A model generated the notes under the pieces. That model searched no databases. It had not been told where the DNA came from and worked only from the letters and a program-made list of their open reading frames with translations. DNA of 32,075 nucleotides, from contig CALXIZ010000053.1 in assembly GCA_944388495.1 (NCBI GenBank), positions 1 through 32,075 of the forward strand. The letters are read 5' to 3'. Within the stretch, counting starts at the first letter, position 1. Each line of letters begins with the position of its first letter. Below are positions 1-7,210 of this stretch, piece after piece. Made by a program: the position numbers and the translations under genes. The stretch is from an uncultured Clostridia bacterium (GTDB lineage Bacteria; Bacillota; Clostridia; Peptostreptococcales; Anaerovoracaceae).

Positions 1-2
1 GA

Positions 3-1409
3 GAACCCGAGTGGCGTCCTCTGAGGTATCTCGCCCTGCATGTGAGCCTGCCTCAGGGACTGATGACGGCGGCAGGTCTGATCTGGCTCACCGTCGCGTT
101 GGTTCTGCTGACGATGAGGGTCGTGCGTTACCGGATGTTCGCGCGGATGATCCGGAGACATTCCCGCAGAAGCAGCATCGGCGCTACGGAAACGGGAATC
201 AGACATCCGAGAATAAGAGAGACAGATCTGCTGGATGCGCCGCTTCTGGTGGGATTTTTCCGCCCTGTGCTGTATCTGCAGACAGCGGAGATGAGAGAAG
301 AAGATCTGCGATATATCCTGGCGCACGAGCTGATCCACTACCGGCGCCGGGATCTTCTGTACAAGTGGTTCGCCATGGCGGTAAAGAGCATTCACTGGTT
401 CAATCCTCTCATTTATGTCGTATCGAAGCAGATCGATACAGAATGTGAGGTATCCTGTGATGTTGCCGTCACGGAAAAGATGTCGGAGCAGGAGAAGAAC
501 GACTATATGCGGATGATTCTGAGCCTGATGGAGCGTTCCCGCGGATGTCCGCAGCCGCTGACTACACAGATGGCGGGTACGAAGAAAATGCTGATCAGGC
601 GCTTCGATGCCATCCGGTCGGGAAAAACAACGGGAAAGATCATGTCCGCAGTTTCTGTCGCCGCCGCTTTTGCCATACTCACTACGACAGTTTTTGCGGG
701 CGGCACTCTCTCTAAGATCACGGACAGCACCTGTACGGTGGTGGTAAGAGACGCGCAGGGAAAGGTGATAGAGTATACGGATACCCCGTTTGTGCAGAGC
801 GGAAAGGTCTATCTGCCGCTGCGGGAGACCTTTGAAGAGCTGGGCTATACGGAGGAAAACAGTTATATCGAATGGGATGACGGTACGATCGATATCGCTA
901 TTCTGAAGTATCCGATGAATAACTTTTTCGGCCGTATGAGACTCGAAGATCCGTATCTCAGCTGTGATGTGTCGCGTGATAAGAGTCTGGACGGTATCGG
1001 CGAGCGGATCGATGAAAAAATGGATCAGCACAACGGCGGCATCGGATTTCAGGATCATCCCGCACCGGTTCTGAAGGGTTCGAAAGTTTATGTGCCGTCG
1101 GATATGCTGAATTATATCGTTTACAGATTTTTCGGTCAGAGGCACGAGGACGGCTCTTTGTATGAATTGGACTGCAGAGTATACGATCCGGACGGGCGCG
1201 AAGTGCAGATGGAAGAGCCGGATACGACATGGGTGGTATGGATTAACGATTATACAAAAGAGATCTCCGCGCAGGAAAGGCCGGGCTTTTTGTGGACAGG
1301 CTATCCTGACCGGGATACCGGAGAAGAAGATGTGGCGGAGATGCTGAAGCAGGGATACAGACTGGTACTGTCTGATCTCACTTCTCCGTTGCCGGCCGTT
1401 TCGGAATGA
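3..1409 (+). CDS. BlaR1-like M56 sensor metalloprotease, 5' end outside window
   Basis: The reading frame is open to the left edge, so the true start and the first membrane segments are missing; an internal ATG at 42 is unlikely to be the start. The zinc protease signature HELIH lies at 324-338, followed by an EVSCD motif typical of M56/BlaR1 proteins. A further membrane segment (about 640-705) leads to an outer domain with PFVQSGKVYLPLRETFEELG, which resembles the copper amine oxidase N-terminal/stalk domain. The penicillin-binding sensor of classical BlaR1 is absent, so the ligand is probably not a beta-lactam. In the family, ligand binding outside activates the protease inside, which leads to loss of the BlaI-type repressor. 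The repressor gene lies downstream after a 217 bp gap, the reverse of the usual blaI-blaR1 order. The outer domain is duplicated as a free protein at 2186-2839. Confidence 0.85.
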   Translation, partial: EPEWRPLRYLALHVSLPQGLMTAAGLIWLTVALVLLTMRVVRYRMFARMIRRHSRRSSIGATETGIRHPRIRETDLLDAPLLVGFFRPVLYLQTAEMREEDLRYILAHELIHYRRRDLLYKWFAMAVKSIHWFNPLIYVVSKQIDTECEVSCDVAVTEKMSEQEKNDYMRMILSLMERSRGCPQPLTTQMAGTKKMLIRRFDAIRSGKTTGKIMSAVSVAAAFAILTTTVFAGGTLSKITDSTCTVVVRDAQGKVIEYTDTPFVQSGKVYLPLRETFEELGYTEENSYIEWDDGTIDIAILKYPMNNFFGRMRLEDPYLSCDVSRDKSLDGIGERIDEKMDQHNGGIGFQDHPAPVLKGSKVYVPSDMLNYIVYRFFGQRHEDGSLYELDCRVYDPDGREVQMEEPDTTWVVWINDYTKEISAQERPGFLWTGYPDRDTGEEDVAEMLKQGYRLVLSDLTSPLPAVSE

Positions 1410-1626
1410 GCTGAAAAAATGAGGCACAGCGGTCATGACGGGAGAACGCCGAAGGTGCGGCGGCAGAGTTTTTCTGACAGTGGCAACGGAATATACCGTA
1501 ATACCGGGACGTGCAGCCGCATGGCCGGAAAGAAGCCGGCCGGAAGGAAAGATAAGAATACATCGGAGATGTAAAAGAAAGATGCAAAATATATATTGAA
1601 AAAGAAAAACGGAGGTTTACCGGCAT

Positions 1627-1992
1627 ATGAAAAAGACAAAAGAGCTCAGCGGCGCGGAGCTGGAAGTGATGCAGGTTCTCTGGAAAAACGGAGGACCGAT
1701 GACGGTTCAGGACGTCTGTGACCAGCTGAAGAGCAGCAAGTGGAAATACAGAACGGTGGCTACTCTGCTGCTGCGAATGAAGGAAAAGGACGCAGTCACC
1801 TGTGTCAAGGAACATAACGTCAATGTCTATACCCCTCTTCTGGATAGGAAGGAGTACACTCGTTCCCAGACGAAATCCTTTGTGCAGAAGCTGTATGACG
1901 GCTCGGTCAAAGATCTTGCCGTCTCTCTTTTCCGCAGCGAGGAGATGACGAAGGAAGACATCGAGGAAATACGAAAAATGTTTGATCTCTGA
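1627..1992 (+). CDS. BlaI/MecI-family winged-helix repressor
   Basis: A 121-residue protein of normal BlaI length. The N-terminal winged helix begins SGAELEVMQVLW and contains the W-K-Y-R-T-V-A-T-L-L-L-R-M recognition region; the C-terminal part (YDGSVKDLAVSLF, then TKEDIEEIRKMF) matches the BlaI dimerisation half. The start is supported by GGAGG at 1611-1615. In the family, dimers bind TACA/TGTA palindromes and are inactivated by the partner M56 protease. A matching palindrome overlaps the promoter before the next gene (2090-2118), so that gene is the best candidate target. No clear dedicated promoter was seen in 1410-1626; the gene may be transcribed from upstream. Confidence 0.9.
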   Translation: MKKTKELSGAELEVMQVLWKNGGPMTVQDVCDQLKSSKWKYRTVATLLLRMKEKDAVTCVKEHNVNVYTPLLDRKEYTRSQTKSFVQKLYDGSVKDLAVSLFRSEEMTKEDIEEIRKMFDL

Positions 1993-2067
1993 CAGAAAGA
2001 GATCCGCAAAAGATCTGTATGCCGAATCCGTGAAAGGAAAGAAAGATCAGAGAATCAGCGAAAAGGA

Positions 2068-2096
2068 TTGACAAATCTCTCTGACAAACGTAAGAT
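2068..2096 (+). promoter_or_regulatory. Sigma-A promoter of the free sensor-domain gene
   Basis: TTGACA at 2068-2073 and TAAGAT at 2091-2096 are 17 bases apart. The -10 box lies inside the operator palindrome at 2090-2109, which suits repression by the BlaI-type protein encoded just upstream. Confidence 0.75.
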
Positions 2097-2118
2097 ATTC
2101 ATATCTTACAAATGTAAG
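2090..2118 (+). promoter_or_regulatory. Overlapping palindromic operators, candidate BlaI-type sites
   Basis: Two interlocked inverted repeats: GTAAGATAT (2090-2098) with ATATCTTAC (2101-2109), and CTTACA (2105-2110) with TGTAAG (2113-2118). The second has the TACA-N2-TGTA core resembling BlaI/MecI boxes. They cover the -10 region and the start of transcription. Assignment to the local repressor is inference from position and family. Confidence 0.7.
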
Positions 2119-2185
2119 AAAAAGAAGATTCTGAAAAAATATTCCGATTCTTTTTGATATCTTTCACGGAAGGAGGATTACTTTG

Positions 2186-2839
2186 ATGGAAAGAAAAAGG
2201 ATGCACGGGAAAATCATACCGGCGATATCCGTTCTGACGGTATTCGTTCTGATCTCCGCGGCAGTTTACGCGGACAGCTCTCTTTCGTCCGCAGCCGCCG
2301 GTGATTATATAGTGGCGGCGGAAAACGCGGACGGACAGGTGATGGAATATGACAATAAGCCGTTTGTGCAGGACGGAACGGTCTATCTGCCTCTGCGGGA
2401 GACCTTTGAACAGCTCGGCTATACGGAGGAAAACAGCCGGCTCAGCTGGAACAACGGGACGATTGATGCGGCCATTCTGGCCTGGCCGATGAATAACGGA
2501 TATTTCCGCATGAGAGTGGGAAGCGCTCTCCTCAGCTGCGATGTGTCGCGGGATACGAGCCTCGACAACAGCAGAATCAGGGAAGTGCTCGATCGTGCGG
2601 GCAGCTTCGGCATTATCTTTGAAGATGAGCCGGCAGTAGTTTTGAGAGATTCTGTGACATATGTTCCGTCAGACATGATGACGTACATCTGTTACAGATT
2701 TTTCGGCGAGAGAAACGATGACGGCTCTCTCTGCGAATTCCGGTGCAGCGTATATGACAGCGCCGGAAACGAAATTCCGGTGCGAGATCCGGCAGGATAT
2801 AAGCGGGAAGCGGCAGATGTGGGAGCAGCCGCCCGCTGA
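2186..2839 (+). CDS. Secreted copper-amine-oxidase-N-like protein, free copy of the M56 sensor domain
   Basis: A 217-residue protein with an N-terminal signal or anchor segment (GKIIPAISVLTVFVLISA), then a domain closely similar to the outer domain of the M56 protease at 3-1409. Shared blocks include VYLPLRETFE.LGYTEENS, the PMNN motif, LSCDVSRD.SLD, a VPSDM motif, YRFFG and EDGSL/DDGSL. Even the membrane leader resembles that of the protease (GKIMSAVSV versus GKIIPAISV), so the gene looks like a duplication of the 3' part of the protease gene. The protease core is absent. ATG 2186 is preferred to TTG 2183 because AGGAGG at 2171-2176 lies nine bases before it. The promoter with overlapping palindromes lies at 2068-2118. 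Role is inferred: a decoy, co-receptor or binding protein for the same ligand. Confidence 0.8.
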   Translation: MERKRMHGKIIPAISVLTVFVLISAAVYADSSLSSAAAGDYIVAAENADGQVMEYDNKPFVQDGTVYLPLRETFEQLGYTEENSRLSWNNGTIDAAILAWPMNNGYFRMRVGSALLSCDVSRDTSLDNSRIREVLDRAGSFGIIFEDEPAVVLRDSVTYVPSDMMTYICYRFFGERNDDGSLCEFRCSVYDSAGNEIPVRDPAGYKREAADVGAAAR

Positions 2840-2979
2840 GCATGTCAGAATCTGATAGATAGAGATCCGGGAGCCGGAAAAAAGAAGATACAGAGAAAAG
2901 CCGGAGATTGCCGGCTCCCGAAAAGAAATCTCCGAGAGAATGCGGAAAAAAGCTTCTTTCGGGGATTTTTCCATATCAG

Positions 2980-3019
2980 TTGACGAAATGTAAGATTGAA
3001 TTATATAATAAAAATGTAA
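2980..3019 (+). promoter_or_regulatory. Promoter with TGTAA half-sites before the second secreted protein
   Basis: TTGACG at 2980-2985 and TATAAT at 3004-3009 are 18 bases apart. TGTAA half-sites occur at 2989-2993 and 3015-3019, flanking the -10 box. They resemble half of the operator at 2105-2118, so the gene may join the same regulon. Upstream, 2868-2877 and 2911-2920 form a perfect 10 bp inverted repeat without a T-tract. Confidence 0.55.
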
Positions 3020-3082
3020 AAAATATTTCTGCAGAGGATATTTTGGAATTTTGAGATGAGTGTCGGGAGAGGAGGATTCATC

Positions 3083-3736
3083 ATGAGAAGAAAGCATCTG
3101 ATCACAGGAAAAATTACCTGCATAGCGCTTGCGATGGCCTTCTGCATTATTCTGAGCACTTCTGTCATATCTGCGGTAGAGGGAAGCTCTCTTTCACAGG
3201 CACAGAAGGATGCATATTATGCGCAGTACAGTGAGATGATTGATACGGCTAATTATATTTCGACACAACATCTGGAACTGGTTCCGAAAGAGGAACTTCA
3301 TGAAGAGAACTGGATCGATCCGGATGCGTTCCGGGCTATGATACTCGACATAGCCGAGATCTCTGTCTTGCCGGAAGGATTTGCAGAGCAAATGCCGGTG
3401 TCCAAAATAAAAGAAAAAGGATCAGCATCAGGATCTGTTTTTTCAGCGGAGAAAACAGCAGAGATCATAAATTCGGATACGGCGGTGAAAGTGAAGATAC
3501 AGGCGGACTTTGACATCAGCTATTCTGAATGGCATGAGCGTCCGCTGATCACAGGTATTTCCGCTGTCATGTCCGAAAAAGCATGCGGCGCGGGGACGTG
3601 GGAACCGGAAGGATATGTGTACCGGATCGGCGACGGAGGACGAACATGTCATGTCTACGTTTTCGGAAAATATACTATAGCCGGCCTGGAACGCGGCAGA
3701 ATGGCATCGGCGGAATTTTATCTGGGGGATATATAA
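3083..3736 (+). CDS. Secreted protein of unknown function linked to the M56/BlaI genes
   Basis: A 217-residue product starting MRRKHLITGKIT. ATG 3083 is chosen because GGAGG at 3071-3075 precedes it by seven bases; an in-frame ATG at 3056 has no good ribosome binding site. The leader is a single hydrophobic segment followed by SSLSQ, similar in layout to the leaders of the two upstream sensor-domain proteins, so it is secreted or anchored outside. The body (YYAQYSEMIDTAN, then a stretch with LELVPKEEL and a W-I-D-P-D-A-F block) resembles uncharacterised proteins I associate with M56 genes in Clostridia; that is a memory-based impression, not a search. It has its own promoter with half-operators (2980-3019) and a strong terminator at 3805-3845. 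Confidence 0.7.
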   Translation: MRRKHLITGKITCIALAMAFCIILSTSVISAVEGSSLSQAQKDAYYAQYSEMIDTANYISTQHLELVPKEELHEENWIDPDAFRAMILDIAEISVLPEGFAEQMPVSKIKEKGSASGSVFSAEKTAEIINSDTAVKVKIQADFDISYSEWHERPLITGISAVMSEKACGAGTWEPEGYVYRIGDGGRTCHVYVFGKYTIAGLERGRMASAEFYLGDI

Positions 3737-3804
3737 TCCGGCATTTTCATAGGATAACAGGCAGAGAAGAGAAGTAAAATGATGCAGAGATCTGCGGCTT
3801 TTGC

Positions 3805-3845
3805 GGCCATGCCGCCCGGTCCGGGCGGCATGGCCTGTGTTTTTG
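3805..3845 (+). terminator. Intrinsic terminator closing the sensor/BlaI region
   Basis: GGCCATGCCGCCCGG (3805-3819) and its exact reverse complement (3821-3835) form a very stable hairpin, followed by TGTGTTTTTG. Confidence 0.85.
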
Positions 3846-3962
3846 AGCATTTTTATATAGAAAATTCCGAAATTTTCTTTTGATCTCCGGAGCGGAGATT
3901 CCCGGAAAGATCCTCGTGAATGTTTGCGGATGAAAGTTTCGGAGCCGGGAAGGCCTGCAGCT

Positions 3963-4005
3963 GCCGGCTGGCTTAACGGTCGAGTCGTCAGCCGGCCTCT
4001 TTTTA
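3963..4005 (+). terminator. Terminator-like hairpin in the leader of the XRE gene
   Basis: GCCGGCTG (3963-3970) pairs with CAGCCGGC (3989-3996), followed by CTCTTTTTATC. No gene sits between the terminator at 3805-3845 and this hairpin, so it may be an attenuator of the XRE gene or the end of a small transcript. The rest of 3737-4121 shows small hairpins (for example ATCTCC/GGAGAT near 3882-3899) and a possible weak promoter TCGACA-N18-TATACT (4006-4035), but no gene. Confidence 0.5.
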
Positions 4006-4121
4006 TCGACATGGTTGCCGGCCGGGTTCTATACTGTAGATGGCAGTTACGGGAGGTGACCGCCGCAGTAAAGAGAAAAAAAAGAAAGAAAAAACAGAAA
4101 ACGGAAAGGGGATCGTTTCTC

Positions 4122-5180
4122 ATGGAACTGCAGAAAAAAGAATCTTTTGGAAAGTTTATCGCTCAGAAACGGAAGGATGCATCGCTGACGCAGAAGGAGC
4201 TGGCGGAGCTGCTTTATGTGACGGAATCGGCCGTTTCAAAGTGGGAACGGGGCATTTCCTATCCTGATATCTCTCTGGTGGCGCCGCTGTGCGGGGCGCT
4301 GAATATCAGCGAGCATGAGCTCATAACCGCGACGGATGATCTGCAGCAGCGGGAACTGGAAAAGCAGGCGGCGGGCTTTCAGAAAATAAGAAAGATTTAT
4401 TTACGGATCTTTTATTTTATCTACGGTATTTCACTCGCGGCCTGTCTGATCGCAAATCTGGCCGTGCAGCATACGGTTTCCTGGTTTTTTATCGTCCTGA
4501 CAGCCGAAATGACCGCTTTTTCTCTGAGTTCGGTTCCGGTTCTCGCGAAGAATCATAAGGTGCTGTGGATGTTCGGAAGTCTTTTCTTATCTTTATGTCT
4601 TCTGCTGCTCACCTGCTGTCTTTATACCGGAGGAAACTGGTTTTTCCTCGCCTTCACGGCGCTTCTCTTCGGCTTTTCGCTGTTTGTATGTCCTCTGCTT
4701 CTTCGTATCCTTCAGCCGGAGGGCTTCGGGCGGCATAAAGCGCTGATTTCTGCTGCAGCGGATACCGTTTTTCTTTTGCTGTTGACAGTCGAGGGATGCC
4801 GGTATACCGGTCAGGATTTTTCCTTTTTTGTGTCGGCAGTACAGGCGGCGCTTTTCTGCGCGCTGCTGCCATGGGCGATGCTGATCTCCGTCCGGTATCT
4901 TCCGGTGAATAATTTCTTTAAGACGGCTGTATGCATCGGGGCGACGGGTATCTACTGTCTCGTGCTGAACAGTGTGCTGGGGATCATTCTGGATAAAGTC
5001 CCGTTTCAGTTGCCTGTCTTCGATTTCCGGCACTGGAACGGGACGGCCGTCAACGGCAATATTTACTGGCTGATCGCTTTTGTCTGCACGGGACTGGCGG
5101 TAATCTTCGCCGTCTGCGGAGTAATCCGCATGCTGCAGATATCCTCTGACAGATCCGGAATCACCGGCAAAGAATCCTGA
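4122..5180 (+). CDS. XRE-family regulator fused to a multi-pass membrane domain
   Basis: A 352-residue protein. Residues about 9-63 form a helix-turn-helix of the Cro/CI (XRE) type, including LTQKELAELLYVTESAVSKW. The rest has about eight hydrophobic segments, so the DNA-binding domain is tethered to the membrane. ATG 4122 is chosen because the homology starts at MELQKKESFG and an AAAGGGG stretch lies just before it; in-frame codons upstream give a Lys/Arg-rich non-homologous extension. Family members of this build are common in Clostridia and are thought to respond to envelope or antimicrobial stress, but no target is visible here. It is bounded by a terminator-like hairpin upstream and the heat-shock operator downstream, so it is probably transcribed alone. 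Confidence 0.8.
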   Translation: MELQKKESFGKFIAQKRKDASLTQKELAELLYVTESAVSKWERGISYPDISLVAPLCGALNISEHELITATDDLQQRELEKQAAGFQKIRKIYLRIFYFIYGISLAACLIANLAVQHTVSWFFIVLTAEMTAFSLSSVPVLAKNHKVLWMFGSLFLSLCLLLLTCCLYTGGNWFFLAFTALLFGFSLFVCPLLLRILQPEGFGRHKALISAAADTVFLLLLTVEGCRYTGQDFSFFVSAVQAALFCALLPWAMLISVRYLPVNNFFKTAVCIGATGIYCLVLNSVLGIILDKVPFQLPVFDFRHWNGTAVNGNIYWLIAFVCTGLAVIFAVCGVIRMLQISSDRSGITGKES

Positions 5181-5235
5181 TGAGATCTTCGCCGGCGCCG
5201 AGGGAATTTTGGCGTGACGAAAAAGTTTAAAAAAA

Positions 5236-5262
5236 TTAGCACTCATGTGTTTAGAGTGCTAA
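5236..5262 (+). promoter_or_regulatory. CIRCE operator (HrcA site)
   Basis: TTAGCACTC (5236-5244), nine bases, GAGTGCTAA (5254-5262): a perfect match to the CIRCE consensus. It predicts repression by HrcA and induction by heat. A plausible promoter overlaps it (TTTAGA 5250-5255, TATTAT 5273-5278, spacing 17). Confidence 0.95.
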
Positions 5263-5281
5263 CAAAAGGGCATATTATATA

Positions 5282-5394
5282 CTGTAAGCGGAAGAGCTTA
5301 AGAAAAGAGAAACGCTTACAGGAATATATCTGAAATGCAAGACGGTGCCGCGGATCGGGAAGCCTGCGTACGAAGCTTCCGCGGAAGGCGGCAC
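5282..5394 (+). promoter_or_regulatory. Structured 5' leader of hsp20
   Basis: The hsp20 transcript probably starts near 5285 and has a leader of more than 200 bases. It holds an inverted repeat CTGTAAGCG (5282-5290) with CGCTTACAG (5313-5321). A second nested structure has outer arms GTGCCGC (5345-5351) and GCGGCAC (5388-5394) enclosing GGAAGC (5358-5363) and GCTTCC (5375-5380). The ribosome binding site (5497-5504) lies outside both. Thermosensing or stability control is possible but not shown. Confidence 0.5.
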
Positions 5395-5512
5395 GGAAAA
5401 AGAAAGCCCATTATTTCTTCAGAGTCTCTGCGGGACGGAAGAAACGTCCGGAGGCAGATGACCCGGAGAAAGACATATATTATTAAGGAAGAAAAAAGAG
5501 GAGGTCTTTATC

Positions 5513-5974
5513 ATGTTATCGTTAATGCCAAGAACTAATTACGGATTAAACAGATTTTTCGACAATCGTTTCGATCATTTCTTTGATGATATGTTTTCCG
5601 ATCCGTTCTTCCGTACCGGAAACAGCATGCAGATGCCTTCCATGAGAACGGATGTAAAGGAAAAGGACGGCATGTACACGCTGGAGATGGATCTGCCGGG
5701 ATATGACAAGGCGGATATAAAGGCTGAGCTGAATAACGGCTATCTGACTATTTCCGCCAGCAAGGATACCGGAGATCAGGAGAAAAAAGACGAAGAGAGC
5801 GGTTACGTCTGCCGTGAGAGATATACGGGTTCCTGCAGCAGAAGTTTTTATGTCGGCGACAGTGTAAAGGAAGAGGATATCAGGGCAGGCTATAATAACG
5901 GCATTCTGACGCTGAGTTTCCCGAAGGAGACTGCGCCTCAGATTCCGGAAAAGAAATATATCGCGATCGAATAG
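5513..5974 (+). CDS. hsp20: Hsp20/alpha-crystallin small heat-shock protein
   Basis: A 153-residue cytoplasmic holdase that binds unfolding proteins as an oligomer. After a Phe-rich N-terminal arm (FFDNRFDHFFDDMF), the alpha-crystallin domain runs from about residue 40, with MDLPGYDKADIKAELNNGYL and the hallmark GYNNGILTLSFPK. The tail carries an I-x-I type motif (IAI) used in oligomer contacts. Length is normal for bacterial Hsp20. AGAGGAGG at 5497-5504 fixes the start. Control by HrcA is predicted from the CIRCE element at 5236-5262, with a long structured leader in between. It is a single-gene unit ending at the terminator 6054-6091. Confidence 0.95.
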   Translation: MLSLMPRTNYGLNRFFDNRFDHFFDDMFSDPFFRTGNSMQMPSMRTDVKEKDGMYTLEMDLPGYDKADIKAELNNGYLTISASKDTGDQEKKDEESGYVCRERYTGSCSRSFYVGDSVKEEDIRAGYNNGILTLSFPKETAPQIPEKKYIAIE

Positions 5975-6053
5975 CGGAAGAATCGAATAGAAGAATGAAA
6001 TAACAGATAACTTTCTCTCATGAACTACTCATAACAGTATCAACCTGCGGAAG

Positions 6054-6091
6054 GCCGCGTCGGATCTATCGACTATCCGGCGCGGCTTTTT
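6054..6091 (+). terminator. Intrinsic terminator of hsp20, overlapping the end of the LysR gene
   Basis: GCCGCGTCGGAT (6054-6065) pairs with ATCCGGCGCGGC (6075-6086) with one G-T wobble, then TTTTT. The stem overlaps the last codons of the convergent LysR gene. Confidence 0.85.
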
Positions 6092-7001
6092 CCGTGTCTG
6101 AGGAGGACGGGGAGTGAAGAGATATGTTATCCGGTATCTCGGAGAGCAGGCTGAGAAATTTCCTGAAAAGAGGAGTATGCCTTCCGGATGAATAGACGAC
6201 GCCGAAGGAGAGCGGAGAAAAACCGGAAATCGGGATACATGTCAGATCGGGATTCTCAAAGCCGGGAAGCTGTGTTGCGACGGCGAAGGCAAAGCCGGAT
6301 GCCGTCAGTGTGTAGAGAATTTCCAGGTTATCGCAGAAGAGCATCTGATTGGGATCATGTTCTGTGAAGATTTTTCTCTGGATGGAGAAAAGATCAGGAG
6401 GGCAGGCCGGAGGGCGGCAGATTGCCATACGGCCGGCGTTCTGCAGCTGCTGTACGGTGACCTGTTTTTCCGCCGCCAGAGGGTGATCTCTGCGGCAGAG
6501 GCAGACGACGGGACAGCGCGTCAGCTCGCGGTAGACGGCTTTTTTCGGTGCGGAGTCCCGGAAGGAGAACATGACCTGGATGCTGCCGTCCTGAAGCATA
6601 TTTTCCAGAGAATCGGAGGGAATCAGCCGCAGGACCGGGATGAGGTCCGGAGCGGTGCGGCACAGCGTCGTCAGCACGGGCTGGATGAGACTCAGCTCCA
6701 TGGTATTGCGGCATCCGATTCTGAGATGTTCGGGCTGCCCTTCGCGGAATTCCTTCAGCCGGGATTTGGACCGGTCGGTCAGTTTCAGAATCTCGCCGGC
6801 ATACTGAATGAAGAGATAGCCTTCTCTCGTCAGACGGACGCTTTTACTGGTACGGTGAAAGAGTTTTGTCTCGAGTTCATCCTCAAGCGCGCTGATCTGA
6901 TGGCTGACGGCAGGCTGTGTGATTCTCAGATGCTCGGCGGCACGGGAAAAATTGAGATAATTGGCGACTGTCAGAAAACATTCCAGCTGGGTGGTATTCA
7001 A
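6066..7001 (-). CDS. LysR-family transcriptional regulator
   Basis: A 311-residue protein of normal LysR length. The winged helix is at the N-terminus (TTQLECFLTVANYLNFSRAAEHL, then TQPAVSHQISALEDELETKLFHR), followed by the periplasmic-binding-like effector domain. A TTG start at 7001 is preferred: AAGGAG lies nine bases before it and the homology begins at NTTQLECF. An ATG at 7025 would add eight residues and place the ribosome binding site inside the gene. It is transcribed away from the ABC exporter at 7211-10854, the usual arrangement of a LysR regulator and its target; the effector cannot be told from the sequence. Its 3' end overlaps the hsp20 terminator. Confidence 0.9.
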   Translation of the reverse strand: MNTTQLECFLTVANYLNFSRAAEHLRITQPAVSHQISALEDELETKLFHRTSKSVRLTREGYLFIQYAGEILKLTDRSKSRLKEFREGQPEHLRIGCRNTMELSLIQPVLTTLCRTAPDLIPVLRLIPSDSLENMLQDGSIQVMFSFRDSAPKKAVYRELTRCPVVCLCRRDHPLAAEKQVTVQQLQNAGRMAICRPPACPPDLFSIQRKIFTEHDPNQMLFCDNLEILYTLTASGFAFAVATQLPGFENPDLTCIPISGFSPLSFGVVYSSGRHTPLFRKFLSLLSEIPDNISLHSPSSSDTEKAAPDSR

Positions 7002-7040
7002 AATATCACACTCCTTCGCATGCACTTATATGAATATTTG

Positions 7041-7055
7041 ATAAAATTCTTTTAT
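7041..7055. promoter_or_regulatory. AT-rich palindrome in the LysR/ABC divergent region, candidate LysR site
   Basis: ATAAAA (7041-7046), three bases, TTTTAT (7050-7055), framed by TGAT and ATCA. LysR proteins bind short AT-rich dyads of this size between divergent genes. Its position, upstream of the ABC promoter, fits an activator site. Confidence 0.45.
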
Positions 7056-7075
7056 AGATCATAACAAATTTGAAT

Positions 7076-7104
7076 TTTACATGCAAGGTTAATTGTACTA
7101 TAAC
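7076..7104 (+). promoter_or_regulatory. Promoter of the ABC exporter operon
   Basis: TTTACA at 7076-7081 and TATAAC at 7099-7104 are 17 bases apart. The leader to the GTG start at 7211 is about 100 bases. Confidence 0.6.
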
Positions 7105-7210
7105 TATAAGGAAACAATACTGTCGGGCAGAGAGCCGGGGGTCTCCGGGAAAGGATTCCTGCGGAAAAGACAGTATAATAATATGAAAAGACAGAGGAGG
7201 TATCGAAGAC

